Positions 52,341-62,432 of a stretch of DNA of 64,000 nt are shown here, one piece after another. Origin of the DNA: Clostridia bacterium. Its GTDB lineage: Bacteria; Bacillota; Clostridia; Oscillospirales; Acutalibacteraceae. Made by a program: the position numbers and the translations under genes. The stretch lies in the NCBI GenBank assembly GCA_017550625.1, contig JAFZOL010000080.1, forward strand, positions 54,151 through 118,150, read 5' to 3'. The notes beneath the pieces were generated by a model that did not search any database, had not been told where the DNA came from, and saw only the letters and a list, made by a program, of their open reading frames with translations. Each line of letters opens with the position of its first letter. Positions within the stretch are counted from its first letter, which is position 1.

Positions 52341-54454
52341 GAGAGAGAAACAAAAAGCTCCACATCAGAATCCTGTTCGTGTTCCTTGCCTTCGCACTCG
52401 TGTGCGCGGGCTTCGTGCTGACTGTCTTTTTGCGGCAGAAGGCCGCGGCGCAGGCCGAGAAGACCGCCCCCGTCAACGACAGGGTCTACAATATCACCGT
52501 GCCCGCGGACCGCGGCGAGATCCTCGACCGCAGCGGCAACACGATCGTGTATAACGAGCAGATCAACACCCTGTCGCTCAATGCCCTCGACTTTCCGTCC
52601 GACGTCAAAGAGGGCAACGAGATCATTCTGTCGCTTATCAAGTATCTTGAGAGCAGGGGCGAAACGTGGATCGACAACCTGCCGATGACGCTTTCCGGCG
52701 GAAAGCCTGCTTTCGCAGAGGACCGCGAATCCGACGTCAACTGGATGAAATCTTCGTATTTCCTCGATCTGAACCCCTACGCGACCGCGCAGAACGTATA
52801 CGACGCCATGGCTGAGACGTTCGCGCTGCAGGACCTTTCGCCAACGGACGCGATCAAGGTGATGTCGGTGCGCTACAATATGAGCCGGCTCGGCTTCTCG
52901 CCCACCGTGCCCTACACCTTCGCCGTGGGCCCCTCGATCCAGAGCGTGGCATATATCAAAGAGAACGGCGCATTCTACCGCGGCGTGGAGGCGGGCGTCA
53001 CGTCGTCGCGCAAATATATCGGCGACGGCAAGCTCGCCGCACACCTCATCGGCATCGTGGGCGCCATCAGCGCCGACGAGTATAACGCCGAAAATGCGAA
53101 AACACAGGCCGCCATCGCCGAAGCGGGCGACGACGAAGAAAAACTGCTCGAGATCCGGTCCTCCGCCTACGCCCTGTCGGACAGGATCGGCAAAAACGGC
53201 ATCGAAAAGGCGATGGAGCCCTATCTGCGCGGCCAGAACGGCGTGAAAACTGTGACCGTGCATGCCGACGGCACGAAGGATGAGGAATACACCGTCATGC
53301 CGCGTACGGGCGGCGTGGCGATCTTAACGATCGACAACCCCATGCAGGAGCTCGCCGCCTCCTCGCTGAAAACGAGGATCATCGAAGAGACCTACGACAA
53401 GGCGATCCTCGGAGGCCTGCCGCTCGCGGGCGCCGTGGTCGTTGAAAACGTGAAGACCGGCGAGATCCTCGCGGCAGCGTCTTTCCCGGATTTCTCGCTT
53501 TCGACTTATTACGAAGACTACGCCGAGCTCTCGAAGGACACCGGCAATCCCCTGTGGAACCGCGCGTTCCAGAGCGGCTATTCCCCGGGCTCCACCATGA
53601 AGCCCGCCACCGCCATCGCGGGGCTCGAAGAGGGCGTGATCTCGCCCGAATCGTACGTCCTGTGCACCGGCGTGTATGAATTCATCGACCAGACCTTCGT
53701 CTGCTTCAACAAAACGGCGCACGGCGCGGTCAACGTGCAGTACGCCCTCGCCTATTCGTGCAACGTGTTCTTCTTTGAGGTGGCGAACCGCGTGGGCATC
53801 CAGAGGCTCAATTCCTGGGCAAAACTTCTGGGCCTCGGCGAACGCACGGGCGTGGAGATCAACGAGACCGCCGGCATTCTTGCCGGTTATGACGAGCGCG
53901 CGAGCCGCGGCGAAGGCTGGAAATCCGGTGAAACGCTGCTGGCTGCCATCGGCCAGTCGGATAACGCCTTCTCTCCCCTGCAGCTCACGAACTACTGCGC
54001 CACGATCGCGAACGGCGGCACGCGCTACGTGCCTTACCTCGTGAGCAAGGTGCTGTCTTCGGACTATTCGCAGATCCTTTACGAGCGCACGCCGCAGATC
54101 GCCGTGCAGACCGATATCAGCGCCGAAACGCTCGACGCCGTGAAAGAGGGCATGTATCTCGTGGCGAACGTCACGTCGTGCCGCGAGCAGCTCGGACACC
54201 TGAAATACGACGTCGCGTGCAAGACCGGCACCGCCGAAAAAGTGCGCATCATCGACGGGCGCCGCGTGGAGGGCACCGACGGCTTTCTGATCGCGTTCGG
54301 GCCTTACGACGACCCGGAAATCGCCATCACCGTCGTCGTGGAAAACGCCGGCTCCGGCTCCTCGACCGCGCAGGTGGCTGCGGATATCTTCAACTATTAC
54401 TTCGGCACGCTCAATTCGATCCAGACCATCAATCCCGAAAACGTGCTGCGCTGA
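52337..54454 (+). CDS. mrdA: Penicillin-binding protein 2 (elongasome transpeptidase)
   Basis: 705 residues. Membrane helix ~8-32, dimerisation/pedestal domain with DRGEILDRSGN, and class B transpeptidase domain. Active-site motifs: Ser419-Thr-Met-Lys422 (SPGSTMKP), Ser474-Cys-Asn476, and Lys629-Thr-Gly-Thr632. It cross-links sidewall peptidoglycan with RodA and MreC/D; rodA is not in the window. The operon context makes the elongation PBP2 role much likelier than a division or sporulation (SpoVD) role. The start overlaps mreD by 4 bp. Confidence 0.92.
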   Translation: MRERNKKLHIRILFVFLAFALVCAGFVLTVFLRQKAAAQAEKTAPVNDRVYNITVPADRGEILDRSGNTIVYNEQINTLSLNALDFPSDVKEGNEIILSLIKYLESRGETWIDNLPMTLSGGKPAFAEDRESDVNWMKSSYFLDLNPYATAQNVYDAMAETFALQDLSPTDAIKVMSVRYNMSRLGFSPTVPYTFAVGPSIQSVAYIKENGAFYRGVEAGVTSSRKYIGDGKLAAHLIGIVGAISADEYNAENAKTQAAIAEAGDDEEKLLEIRSSAYALSDRIGKNGIEKAMEPYLRGQNGVKTVTVHADGTKDEEYTVMPRTGGVAILTIDNPMQELAASSLKTRIIEETYDKAILGGLPLAGAVVVENVKTGEILAAASFPDFSLSTYYEDYAELSKDTGNPLWNRAFQSGYSPGSTMKPATAIAGLEEGVISPESYVLCTGVYEFIDQTFVCFNKTAHGAVNVQYALAYSCNVFFFEVANRVGIQRLNSWAKLLGLGERTGVEINETAGILAGYDERASRGEGWKSGETLLAAIGQSDNAFSPLQLTNYCATIANGGTRYVPYLVSKVLSSDYSQILYERTPQIAVQTDISAETLDAVKEGMYLVANVTSCREQLGHLKYDVACKTGTAEKVRIIDGRRVEGTDGFLIAFGPYDDPEIAITVVVENAGSGSSTAQVAADIFNYYFGTLNSIQTINPENVLR

Positions 54455-54467
54455 GAAAGGAGCCGCC

Positions 54468-55184
54468 ATGGCAAAACGAATCGTGATCGCCTCGGGCAAG
54501 GGCGGCGTCGGCAAATCGACGTTGAGCTCCGCGCTCGCGAAAGCGCTCGCCCTGCAGAACAGGGTGCTGCTCGTCGACTGTGATCCCGGGCTAAACGCGC
54601 TGAGCCTCATTTTCGGCAAGACCGAGGTGCTGTTCAGCTGGGCGGACGTGTTTGCGGAGCGCTGCGAGCTGAGCGAAGCGGCGGTTCCGGTCACCGAAAG
54701 GCTTACTCTGCTGCCTGCGCCCACGAACGCCGAAGAGACCGACGTAAGCGCTGTCAAAGAGATCCTGAAGGACGCGGACGTAACCTACGATTACATGCTT
54801 TTCGACGCGCCGTCCGGCGTTGGCGGCGGGCTTGCCCGTGCGGCTGCCGCGGCGGATTCCGCGATCGTCATTGCCACGGCTGAGACGCTCAGCGTGCGCG
54901 GCGCGGCGAAAGCCGCCGGAACGCTCAGCGACAAAGGGATCTCCGACCTGAAGCTGCTCATCAACCGGTATTCCGTCAAAGACGCGAAAAAAGGCCGCCT
55001 TATGACGATCGACGACGTGATGAACGAAACGCTGTTGCAGCTGCTCGGCGTTGTCCCGGAGGACGAAGGGCTCGTCGGGGGCGCGCTGCCGGACGCCGCC
55101 TCCCCCGCGGGGCTCGCCGTATCGCGCGTATCGCTCCGGCTCGAAGGAAAAAATATCCCGTTCCGGCTTTCGTTCATAAAATAA
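54468..55184 (+). CDS. minD: MinD-like ParA-family ATPase
   Basis: 238 residues. Deviant Walker A GKGGVGKST (residues 10-18) with the ParA/MinD signature lysine, switch I-like LLVDCDPGLNALSL, Walker B MLFDAPSGVG. In Firmicutes minC-minD commonly follow mreBCD, so position supports MinD. Odd points: ~30 residues shorter than usual MinD, the end (LEGKNIPFRLSFIK) does not look like the normal amphipathic membrane helix, and no minC is present. It could instead be a re-purposed ParA-type switch. AAAGGAG precedes ATG 54468. Confidence 0.72.
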   Translation: MAKRIVIASGKGGVGKSTLSSALAKALALQNRVLLVDCDPGLNALSLIFGKTEVLFSWADVFAERCELSEAAVPVTERLTLLPAPTNAEETDVSAVKEILKDADVTYDYMLFDAPSGVGGGLARAAAAADSAIVIATAETLSVRGAAKAAGTLSDKGISDLKLLINRYSVKDAKKGRLMTIDDVMNETLLQLLGVVPEDEGLVGGALPDAASPAGLAVSRVSLRLEGKNIPFRLSFIK

Positions 55185-55187
55185 GAC

Positions 55188-55217
55188 TTGAAATATCTAT
55201 AATAAATGTGATAAAAT
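55188..55217 (+). promoter_or_regulatory. Promoter upstream of the methylglyoxal synthase-like gene
   Basis: TTGAAA (55188-55193), 18-bp spacer, TAAAAT (55212-55217), with a second TATAAT at 55223-55228. Likely drives mgsA-like, hisS and aspS. Confidence 0.55.
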
Positions 55218-55305
55218 TTCGTTATAATAGGAATACTTTTTAACAGAATCGTGTTTTTCCCGGTCTTTCGGCACGGGTAGTTATAAAAGGAAGGGGACTG
55301 ACGGT

Positions 55306-55701
55306 ATGAATATCGCTCTTATCGCACACGACTCGAAAAAAGAACTCATGACGCAGTTTTGCATCGCCTACTGCGGCATTCTCAGCCACCATTCCATCTG
55401 CGCGACAGGCACCACCGGCAAGCTCATTGAGGACGCCACCGGCCTGCCCGTCACCAAGTATCTCGGCGGCAGCCAGGGCGGCGCCGAGCAGATCGGAGCG
55501 CTCATCTCCTGCAACGAGATCGACCTGCTGCTCATGTTCCGCGATCCTTTGAATCCCAAGCCCATGGATCCCAACGCCCACGATCTGCTGCGTCTGTGCG
55601 ACGTGCACAATATCCCCGCGGCAACGAACATCGCCACCGCGGAGTCGCTCGTCCGCGGCCTTGAGCGCGGCGACCTTGACTGGAGAGAACTGGTCAAATA
55701 A
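55306..55701 (+). CDS. mgsA: Methylglyoxal synthase family protein with altered active site
   Basis: 131 residues, gapless match to the MgsA core. The phosphate-binding ATGTTGKL and His8-Asp9 (E. coli His19-Asp20) are kept. The catalytic residues are not: E. coli Asp71 in GGDQQ is Ala60 (GGAEQ), His98 is Met87 and Asp101 is Asn90 (PMDPN for PHDPD). True MgsA converts dihydroxyacetone phosphate to methylglyoxal; this protein may be inactive on that substrate, do other chemistry, or only bind triose phosphate. AAGGAAGGGG precedes ATG 55306. hisS follows after 22 bp, so they are probably co-transcribed. Confidence 0.8.
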   Translation: MNIALIAHDSKKELMTQFCIAYCGILSHHSICATGTTGKLIEDATGLPVTKYLGGSQGGAEQIGALISCNEIDLLLMFRDPLNPKPMDPNAHDLLRLCDVHNIPAATNIATAESLVRGLERGDLDWRELVK

Positions 55702-55723
55702 CGCATTACAAAGGTGACTTAAT

Positions 55724-57070
55724 ATGGCATTGCTGACGAAAGCCCCCAGAGGGACGGCGGACCTGCTGCCCTCTGAGAGCTATAAATTGCGTTTTATAGA
55801 GAAGACCCTCGCGGATACCGCCGCTCTTTACGGCTTTCAGGAGATCCGCACTCCCGTGTTTGAGCACACGGAGCTTTTCCAGCGCGGCGTAGGTGAAACG
55901 ACCGACGTCGTGCAGAAAGAAATGTATACCTTCGAGGATAACGGCCACCGCAGCGTTACGCTGCGCCCCGAAGGGACAGCCGGGACCGTGCGCGCCTTTC
56001 TGGAGCACGGTCTGTTTAACGAGCCCATGCCGCAGAAGTATTATTATCTGACCTCCTGCTACCGCTACGAAAAGCCGCAGGCCGGCAGGCTCAGGGAGTT
56101 CCACCAGCTCGGCGTGGAGGCGTTCGGCGCAGAAGGTCCGGCTCAGGATGCCGAGATCATCGCGCTCGCGGCGCATTTCTTCGATATTTTCGGGCTTGAA
56201 GATATCCGTTTGGAGCTCAATTCCATCGGCTGCAAAACGTGCAGAAAGGATTATCAGGCGGCGCTTCGGGCGTATTTCACCGAGAATATCGACAACCTCT
56301 GCGAGACCTGCCGCGACCGGCTCGCGCGCAACCCCATGCGCATCCTCGACTGCAAAAACCCCGAGTGCGGCGAGATCGCGAAGGGCGCGCCGCAGGTGCT
56401 CGATTATCTGTGTGAAGAGTGCGACGCGCACTTCAAAAGCGTGCAGCGGTATCTCAGAACGATGGACATCCCCTTCACGGTCAACCCCACGATCGTGCGC
56501 GGGCTCGATTATTACACCCGCACCGTGTTCGAGTTCGTGTCCGGCGCGATCGGCGCGCAGGGCACAGTGTGCGGCGGCGGCCGCTACGACGGGCTCGTGG
56601 AAGAGCTCGGCGGCTCCCCCACTCCCGCGTGCGGCTTCGGTCTCGGCATCGAGCGCCTGAAACTGCTGATGGAAGCACAGGGCATTGCCTTCCCGCAGCC
56701 GGAGCGTGTGGACATCTATATTGCCCCGGCGAATGCCGACTGCGCGTTTGAAGCCATGCGCATGACCGAAGAACTGCGCAGGTTCGGGCTCAGGGCCCTG
56801 ACCGACGTTTCGGGCAGAAGCGTGAAGGCGCAGATGAAATTCGCGAATAAGGTCGGCGCGCTGTTCACGATGATCCTCGGCGAGGATGAGATCGGCACCA
56901 AGCGCGGCACGGTCAAGAATATGGACAACGGCGAAGTCAAGAACGTGGACCTCACGGATCTGCCCGAGCAGATCGCCAATATGACGATGGACGTCTATTT
57001 CGGCCACATCGGCGACGACGACGATTTCAAACAGGCAACTTTAACACTCTTGGATGGAGGAAAGAAATAA
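55724..57070 (+). CDS. hisS: Histidyl-tRNA synthetase
   Basis: 448 residues, class II synthetase. Motif 1 region around GFQEIRTPVFEHTELF, motif 2 with YRYEKPQAGRLREFHQ, histidine-specific motifs VRGLDYYTRTVFEF and GGGRYDGLVE, and motif 3 GFGLGIERL; anticodon-binding domain from ~330. The insertion domain carries several Cys pairs (GCKTC, LCETC, CKNPECG, LCEEC at ~173-235), a likely zinc site seen in some clostridial HisRS. AAAGGTGA precedes ATG 55724. aspS begins 1 bp after its stop. Confidence 0.95.
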   Translation: MALLTKAPRGTADLLPSESYKLRFIEKTLADTAALYGFQEIRTPVFEHTELFQRGVGETTDVVQKEMYTFEDNGHRSVTLRPEGTAGTVRAFLEHGLFNEPMPQKYYYLTSCYRYEKPQAGRLREFHQLGVEAFGAEGPAQDAEIIALAAHFFDIFGLEDIRLELNSIGCKTCRKDYQAALRAYFTENIDNLCETCRDRLARNPMRILDCKNPECGEIAKGAPQVLDYLCEECDAHFKSVQRYLRTMDIPFTVNPTIVRGLDYYTRTVFEFVSGAIGAQGTVCGGGRYDGLVEELGGSPTPACGFGLGIERLKLLMEAQGIAFPQPERVDIYIAPANADCAFEAMRMTEELRRFGLRALTDVSGRSVKAQMKFANKVGALFTMILGEDEIGTKRGTVKNMDNGEVKNVDLTDLPEQIANMTMDVYFGHIGDDDDFKQATLTLLDGGKK

Positions 57071-57071
57071 T

Positions 57072-58856
57072 ATGGAACTGTTTTCGGATCTGAAACGAAC
57101 CGGTTACTGCGGCACGTTTACCGCCGCGGACGCCGGCAGAGAGATCACGCTGTTCGGCTGGGTGCAGAGAGCGAGAAACCTCGGCAGCCTGCTGTTTATA
57201 GATCTCAGGGACCGCACCGGCATCATCCAGCTCGCCTTTGACGAGACCACCGACGAAGCCGTGTTCAAAAAAGCGGCGAGCGTGCGCAGCGAATACGTGC
57301 TCGCGGCGAAGGGCGTTGTGCGTGAAAGAAGCGCGAAAACCGACAAGATCGCCACCGGCGACATCGAGGTGCTCGTGTCGGATCTGCGCATCCTCTCGAA
57401 GAGCGAGACCCCGCCTTTCGAGATCATCGAAAACTGCCAGACCGCCGAGACCACGCGCCTCAAATACCGCTATCTGGATTTAAGACGCCCCGATCTGCAG
57501 AAGAACCTGCTGCTGCGCAACAAGATCGCGAAGATCACGCGCGACTATTTCTACGACAACGGCTTCATCGAGATCGAGACCCCGATCCTCATGAAGTCCA
57601 CGCCCGAAGGCGCGCGCGACTTCCTCGTGCCGTCCCGTTTACATAACGGCACGTTCTACGCGCTGCCGCAGAGCCCGCAGCTTTACAAGCAGCTCTCGAT
57701 GGTGGCGGGCTTCGACCGCTATATGCAGATCGCCCGCTGCTTCCGCGACGAAGATCTGAGAGCCGACCGTCAGCCCGAGTTCACGCAGATCGACCTTGAG
57801 ATGTCGTTCGTGGACGTCGACGATGTGCTGGGGCTCATCGAAGGCTTCATGCATAAGCTCTTCAAAGAGGCCATCGGCGTGGAGCTGCCCGAAAAGCTGC
57901 CGCGCCTCAAATATAACGACGCGATGGAGCGCTACGGCTCCGATAAACCCGACACCCGCTTCGGCATGGAGCTCTATGACCTGACCGACGTGGTGCGCGG
58001 GTGCGGCTTCGGCGTGTTTGACGGCGCGATCGAGGCAGGCGGGACCGTACGCGGTATCACCGCGAAGAACGCGGCGCACGTGCTCACGAGAAAAGAGATC
58101 GACAAGCTCACCGAGCATGCCAGAGGCATCGGCGCGAAGGGCCTCGCCTGGGTGCGCAGGACCGCCGACGGCGTGTCGTCGTCCTTCGGCAAGTTCCTGT
58201 CCGAAGAGACCATGCAGGCTGTGCTCGAAAAAGCCGGCGCGCTCGAAGAGGGCGACGTGGCGCTGATCGTGGCGGACGCCAAGAAGAGCCTCGCGCTGAC
58301 CGTGCTCGGCACGCTGAGAAACGAGGTCGCGAAGCGCCTCGACATCATCCCGAAGAACCAGTATAACATGCTGTGGATCGTGGAATTCCCGTTCTTCGAC
58401 TGGGACGAGGAGACCAAATCCTGGGTCGCGATGCACCATCCCTTCACTTCGCCGATGGACGAGTGTCTCGACTACCTCGAGACCGACAAGGGCGCTGTGC
58501 GCGCGAAGGCCTACGACCTCGTGCTCAACGGCATCGAGCTTTCGTCGGGCTCCATTCGCATCACCGACCCCGAGCTGCAGAGCCGTATCTTCACGCTTCT
58601 CGGTCTTTCGGACGAAGAGGCCAAGGCGAAGTTCGGCTATTTGCTCGACGCCTTCCGCTTCGGGCCGCCCCCGCACGGCGGCATGGGCATCGGTCTTGAC
58701 CGCCTCGTGATGCAGATGATCGGCGCCGAGAGCCTGAGAGACGTGATCGCCTATCCGAAGCTCAAGGACGCGACCGAGGCTATGACGCAGTGCCCGTCCG
58801 CCGTGGACGACGCGCAGCTCGACCTATTGGGACTGCAGCTCAAAACCAAGGAATAA
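57072..58856 (+). CDS. aspS: Aspartyl-tRNA synthetase
   Basis: 594 residues, bacterial type with OB-fold anticodon domain (~15-105), class II core (SPQLYKQLSMVAGFDRYMQIARCFRDEDLRADRQPEFTQ region split here by motif 2), a GAD insertion (~300-410), and motif 3 HGGMGIGLDRL. Charges tRNA-Asp, possibly also tRNA-Asn if no AsnRS exists. ATG 57072 with GGAGG inside the hisS end; the extra upstream codons from 57054 precede that site. hisS-aspS pairing is common in Firmicutes. Confidence 0.95.
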   Translation: MELFSDLKRTGYCGTFTAADAGREITLFGWVQRARNLGSLLFIDLRDRTGIIQLAFDETTDEAVFKKAASVRSEYVLAAKGVVRERSAKTDKIATGDIEVLVSDLRILSKSETPPFEIIENCQTAETTRLKYRYLDLRRPDLQKNLLLRNKIAKITRDYFYDNGFIEIETPILMKSTPEGARDFLVPSRLHNGTFYALPQSPQLYKQLSMVAGFDRYMQIARCFRDEDLRADRQPEFTQIDLEMSFVDVDDVLGLIEGFMHKLFKEAIGVELPEKLPRLKYNDAMERYGSDKPDTRFGMELYDLTDVVRGCGFGVFDGAIEAGGTVRGITAKNAAHVLTRKEIDKLTEHARGIGAKGLAWVRRTADGVSSSFGKFLSEETMQAVLEKAGALEEGDVALIVADAKKSLALTVLGTLRNEVAKRLDIIPKNQYNMLWIVEFPFFDWDEETKSWVAMHHPFTSPMDECLDYLETDKGAVRAKAYDLVLNGIELSSGSIRITDPELQSRIFTLLGLSDEEAKAKFGYLLDAFRFGPPPHGGMGIGLDRLVMQMIGAESLRDVIAYPKLKDATEAMTQCPSAVDDAQLDLLGLQLKTKE

Positions 58857-58864
58857 AACACAGG

Positions 58865-58891
58865 ACAAAGCCCGGCAAGGGCTTTGTTCTG
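58865..58891 (+). terminator. Terminator after aspS
   Basis: Perfect 9-bp stem (58865-58873 with 58879-58887), then TCTGTTT. Partial strength only, because the T-run is broken. Confidence 0.65.
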
Positions 58892-58904
58892 TTTGAGGTG
58901 GACT

Positions 58905-60074
58905 ATGGAACCGAAGCTTTCCTTTCATAACGGGACGTTCAAAATCATGCAGGTGGCCGACACGCAGGAATTATCGTTCGTGAGCCGCGACACGGTGCTG
59001 CTGCTCACGATGGCTGCGCTGCTCGAAAAGCCCGACCTCGTGATCTTCACGGGCGACCAGATCCACGGTATGGACCCGACCTACCGGCTCGGCAGCGTGC
59101 GCGACAACGTGGCGCGCACCGTCGGCAAGCTCACGAAGCCCTTTGTGAAGGCCGACATCCCCTTTGCCGTCACCTTCGGTAACCACGACTGTCAGGTGGG
59201 GCTTTCGAACGCCGAACAGGCTGAGATCTACGCCGGGATCCCAGGGTATATCGCCGGGCAGCGCCGCAGTGACGACGACCCCGGCACCTTCGTTCTGCCG
59301 GTTTACGGCGAAGACGGCAAGGTCGCCTGCAAGCTGTTCGTGTTCGATTCCGGCGCGCAGGAGGCCGACGGCGCCTACGTACCCGTACCGAAAGCGCGGC
59401 TCGACTATTTCCGCGAGACCTGCGAAGGCGACATGCCGGTGTGCGTGTTCCAGCACATCCCGGTGCCGGAATTCTACGACGTGCTCGAAAAAGTGCCGAA
59501 AAAGGCGCCCGGCGCGGTGGAGGCCTTCCGCACGCACGCGGGCGAATATTACGTGCTTCCGCAGAGCGTGAAGGACGCCGGCGGTTTTATGGGCGAATCC
59601 CCCGCCGTGCCGGACGTGAACGGCGGCGAGTTCGAGGCGCTGAAACAAAACGGCAACGTGCTGTTCCTCGCCGTGGGGCACGACCACAACAACTCGTTCG
59701 TCGCCGAAAAGGACGGCATCAAGCTCATCTATACGCAGGGCGCGGGCTTCCACGTCTACGGTCCCGGCACGGACCGCGGCGTGCGGATCTTTGAGCTCAA
59801 CGAGAATGACCCCGCAGCGTTCACGACCCGCACCGTAACCTTTGAGTCCGCGGCGGGCGGACAGCTTTCGAACCCCGCGCTCGACCTCGTGCTCACGCAC
59901 ATTCCCACGTCCGTGGAGCAGGTCAAAAAGATCCCGGTCGTCGGCCCCGCCTTCGTGGACGCGGTCAACGCCATCGGGGACAAGCTCGGCGGAAAGCAGT
60001 CTGTTGAAGCGCCGGACCGCGCCTCGCCGGAGGACGACGCGCAGTCCGATTTCAGCTACGAGACGATCGAATAA
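58905..60074 (+). CDS. Calcineurin-like metallophosphoesterase
   Basis: 389 residues. Metal motifs: MQVADTQE (~residues 15-22, Asp but a Thr-Gln instead of the usual His), FTGDQIHG, FGNHDCQV, a FQHIPVPEF His segment and VGHDHNN. This resembles the Dcr2/PhoD-like calcineurin branch. The last ~60 residues are Lys/Pro/Asp-rich and not part of the fold. No signal peptide is apparent. GAGGTGG precedes ATG 58905; the frame runs 21 bases further upstream but into the terminator. Flanked by terminators, so probably its own transcript; no promoter was identified. Confidence 0.82.
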   Translation: MEPKLSFHNGTFKIMQVADTQELSFVSRDTVLLLTMAALLEKPDLVIFTGDQIHGMDPTYRLGSVRDNVARTVGKLTKPFVKADIPFAVTFGNHDCQVGLSNAEQAEIYAGIPGYIAGQRRSDDDPGTFVLPVYGEDGKVACKLFVFDSGAQEADGAYVPVPKARLDYFRETCEGDMPVCVFQHIPVPEFYDVLEKVPKKAPGAVEAFRTHAGEYYVLPQSVKDAGGFMGESPAVPDVNGGEFEALKQNGNVLFLAVGHDHNNSFVAEKDGIKLIYTQGAGFHVYGPGTDRGVRIFELNENDPAAFTTRTVTFESAAGGQLSNPALDLVLTHIPTSVEQVKKIPVVGPAFVDAVNAIGDKLGGKQSVEAPDRASPEDDAQSDFSYETIE

Positions 60075-60081
60075 TGAAACA

Positions 60082-60108
60082 ACGGTCGGTTTTTCCGGCC
60101 GTTTTTCT
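60082..60108 (+). terminator. Terminator after the metallophosphoesterase gene
   Basis: 8-bp stem with one G-T pair (60082-60089 with 60095-60102), then TTTTTC. Confidence 0.75.
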
Positions 60109-60119
60109 TACCCAATCTC

Positions 60120-60148
60120 AAAATACCGGGTCCCCGTGGGGACCCGGT
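60120..60148 (-). terminator. Terminator of groESL
   Basis: Perfect 11-bp GC-rich stem (60125-60135 with 60138-60148), followed on the minus strand by ATTTTGAG. Lies 24 bp behind the groEL stop. Confidence 0.8.
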
Positions 60149-60171
60149 GTCGTTTTATCGGCTGGTTGGAA

Positions 60172-61839
<1,668 letters not shown>

Positions 61840-62124
61840 TTACTCTACGATGGCGAGAATGTCGCTCTGCTTGGCGATGACGTATTCTTCCTGCCCGAGC
61901 TTGACCTCGGTGCCGGCATACTTGTTGAGAATGACCTTATCGCCGACCTTGACTTCCATTTTCACTTCTTTGCCGTCGATCACGCCGCCGGGGCCGACTT
62001 CGATGATTTCGGCGATCTGGGGCTTTTCCTGCGCGGAAGAGGCGAGAATGATGCCGCCCTTGCTGGTTTCTTCGGCAGCGGTGAACTGCAGGACGACTCT
62101 GTCGCCCAAAGGTCTGAGTTTCAT
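61840..62124 (-). CDS. groS: Co-chaperonin GroES
   Basis: 94 residues. Begins MKLRPLGDRVVLQ, mobile loop EETSKGGIILASSAQEKP (binds GroEL), ends VIAKQSDILAIVE; all hallmarks present. Seven-subunit lid of GroEL. GGAGGTACC-type site precedes ATG 62124. The leader contains the CIRCE operator within 40 bp. Confidence 0.97.
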   Translation of the reverse strand: MKLRPLGDRVVLQFTAAEETSKGGIILASSAQEKPQIAEIIEVGPGGVIDGKEVKMEVKVGDKVILNKYAGTEVKLGQEEYVIAKQSDILAIVE

Positions 62125-62162
62125 AGGGGTACCTCCATATCTGAAATACTTTTAACGATATT

Positions 62163-62189
62163 TTAGCACTCTTTTTCTTCGAGTGCTAA
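62163..62189 (-). promoter_or_regulatory. CIRCE operator (HrcA binding site)
   Basis: Perfect TTAGCACTC-N9-GAGTGCTAA, arms at 62163-62171 and 62181-62189, between the groES promoter and start codon. HrcA represses at low temperature; hrcA itself is not in the window. Confidence 0.97.
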
Positions 62190-62193
62190 TTCT

Positions 62194-62221
62194 ATTGTAT
62201 CTCTTTTTTTAAAAAAATCAA
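62194..62221 (-). promoter_or_regulatory. Promoter of groESL
   Basis: Minus-strand TTGATT (62216-62221), 16-bp spacer, TACAAT (62194-62199), with CIRCE placed at the transcript start. Confidence 0.7.
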
Positions 62222-62320
62222 GTCTTTTTTGTCGACGTTCTTTATCTTTAATCAAAAATCTGTTTCTATTATTATCCTTAATTTCTATTGCCGCTCCGGG
62301 CAAAAAATAAATCGATTTAT

Positions 62321-62391
62321 AAAAAAACAGAGCCTGCATCCGGCGGTAGCGCCACAATAACAGTGGAGTCAGATCGCCCATCAGCTCTGTC
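62321..62391 (-). ncRNA. Candidate structured small RNA upstream of groES
   Basis: Starts at a consensus promoter (62399-62428) and ends at a T7 run about 70 nt later. The 5' end ACAGAGC (62384-62390) pairs with the terminator arm GCTCTGT (62327-62333), so the whole RNA is closed by its own terminator stem. Inside, GGCG/CGCC and a CCAC/GTGG hairpin with a 7-nt loop can form. No start codon with ribosome site, no tRNA features, no ribozyme core. I do not recognise a known family. With the groES promoter and CIRCE it accounts for the 308-bp gap 62125-62432; the AT-rich stretch 62222-62320 holds nothing I recognise. Confidence 0.5.
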
Positions 62392-62398
62392 AGGAGAT

Positions 62399-62428
62399 AG
62401 TATAACAAACAGAAAACAGATTTGTCAA
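62399..62428 (-). promoter_or_regulatory. Promoter of the candidate small RNA
   Basis: Minus-strand TTGACA (62423-62428), 18-bp spacer, TATACT (62399-62404), beginning just 5 bp behind the stop codon of the DNA glycosylase gene. Confidence 0.75.
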
Positions 62429-62432
62429 AAGT

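Noticed and set aside
62321..62391. The candidate RNA considered as hammerhead ribozyme, fluoride riboswitch or tRNA
   Set aside because: CTGATG is present, but the GAAA and cleavage-site parts of a hammerhead are missing. The fluoride aptamer order of elements does not fit. There is no T-loop or acceptor CCA.
62163..62408. An 81-codon minus-strand frame upstream of groES
   Set aside because: It covers the groES promoter, CIRCE and the structured RNA, has no ribosome site, and the AT-rich Lys/Phe/Asn composition is what random AT-rich DNA gives.
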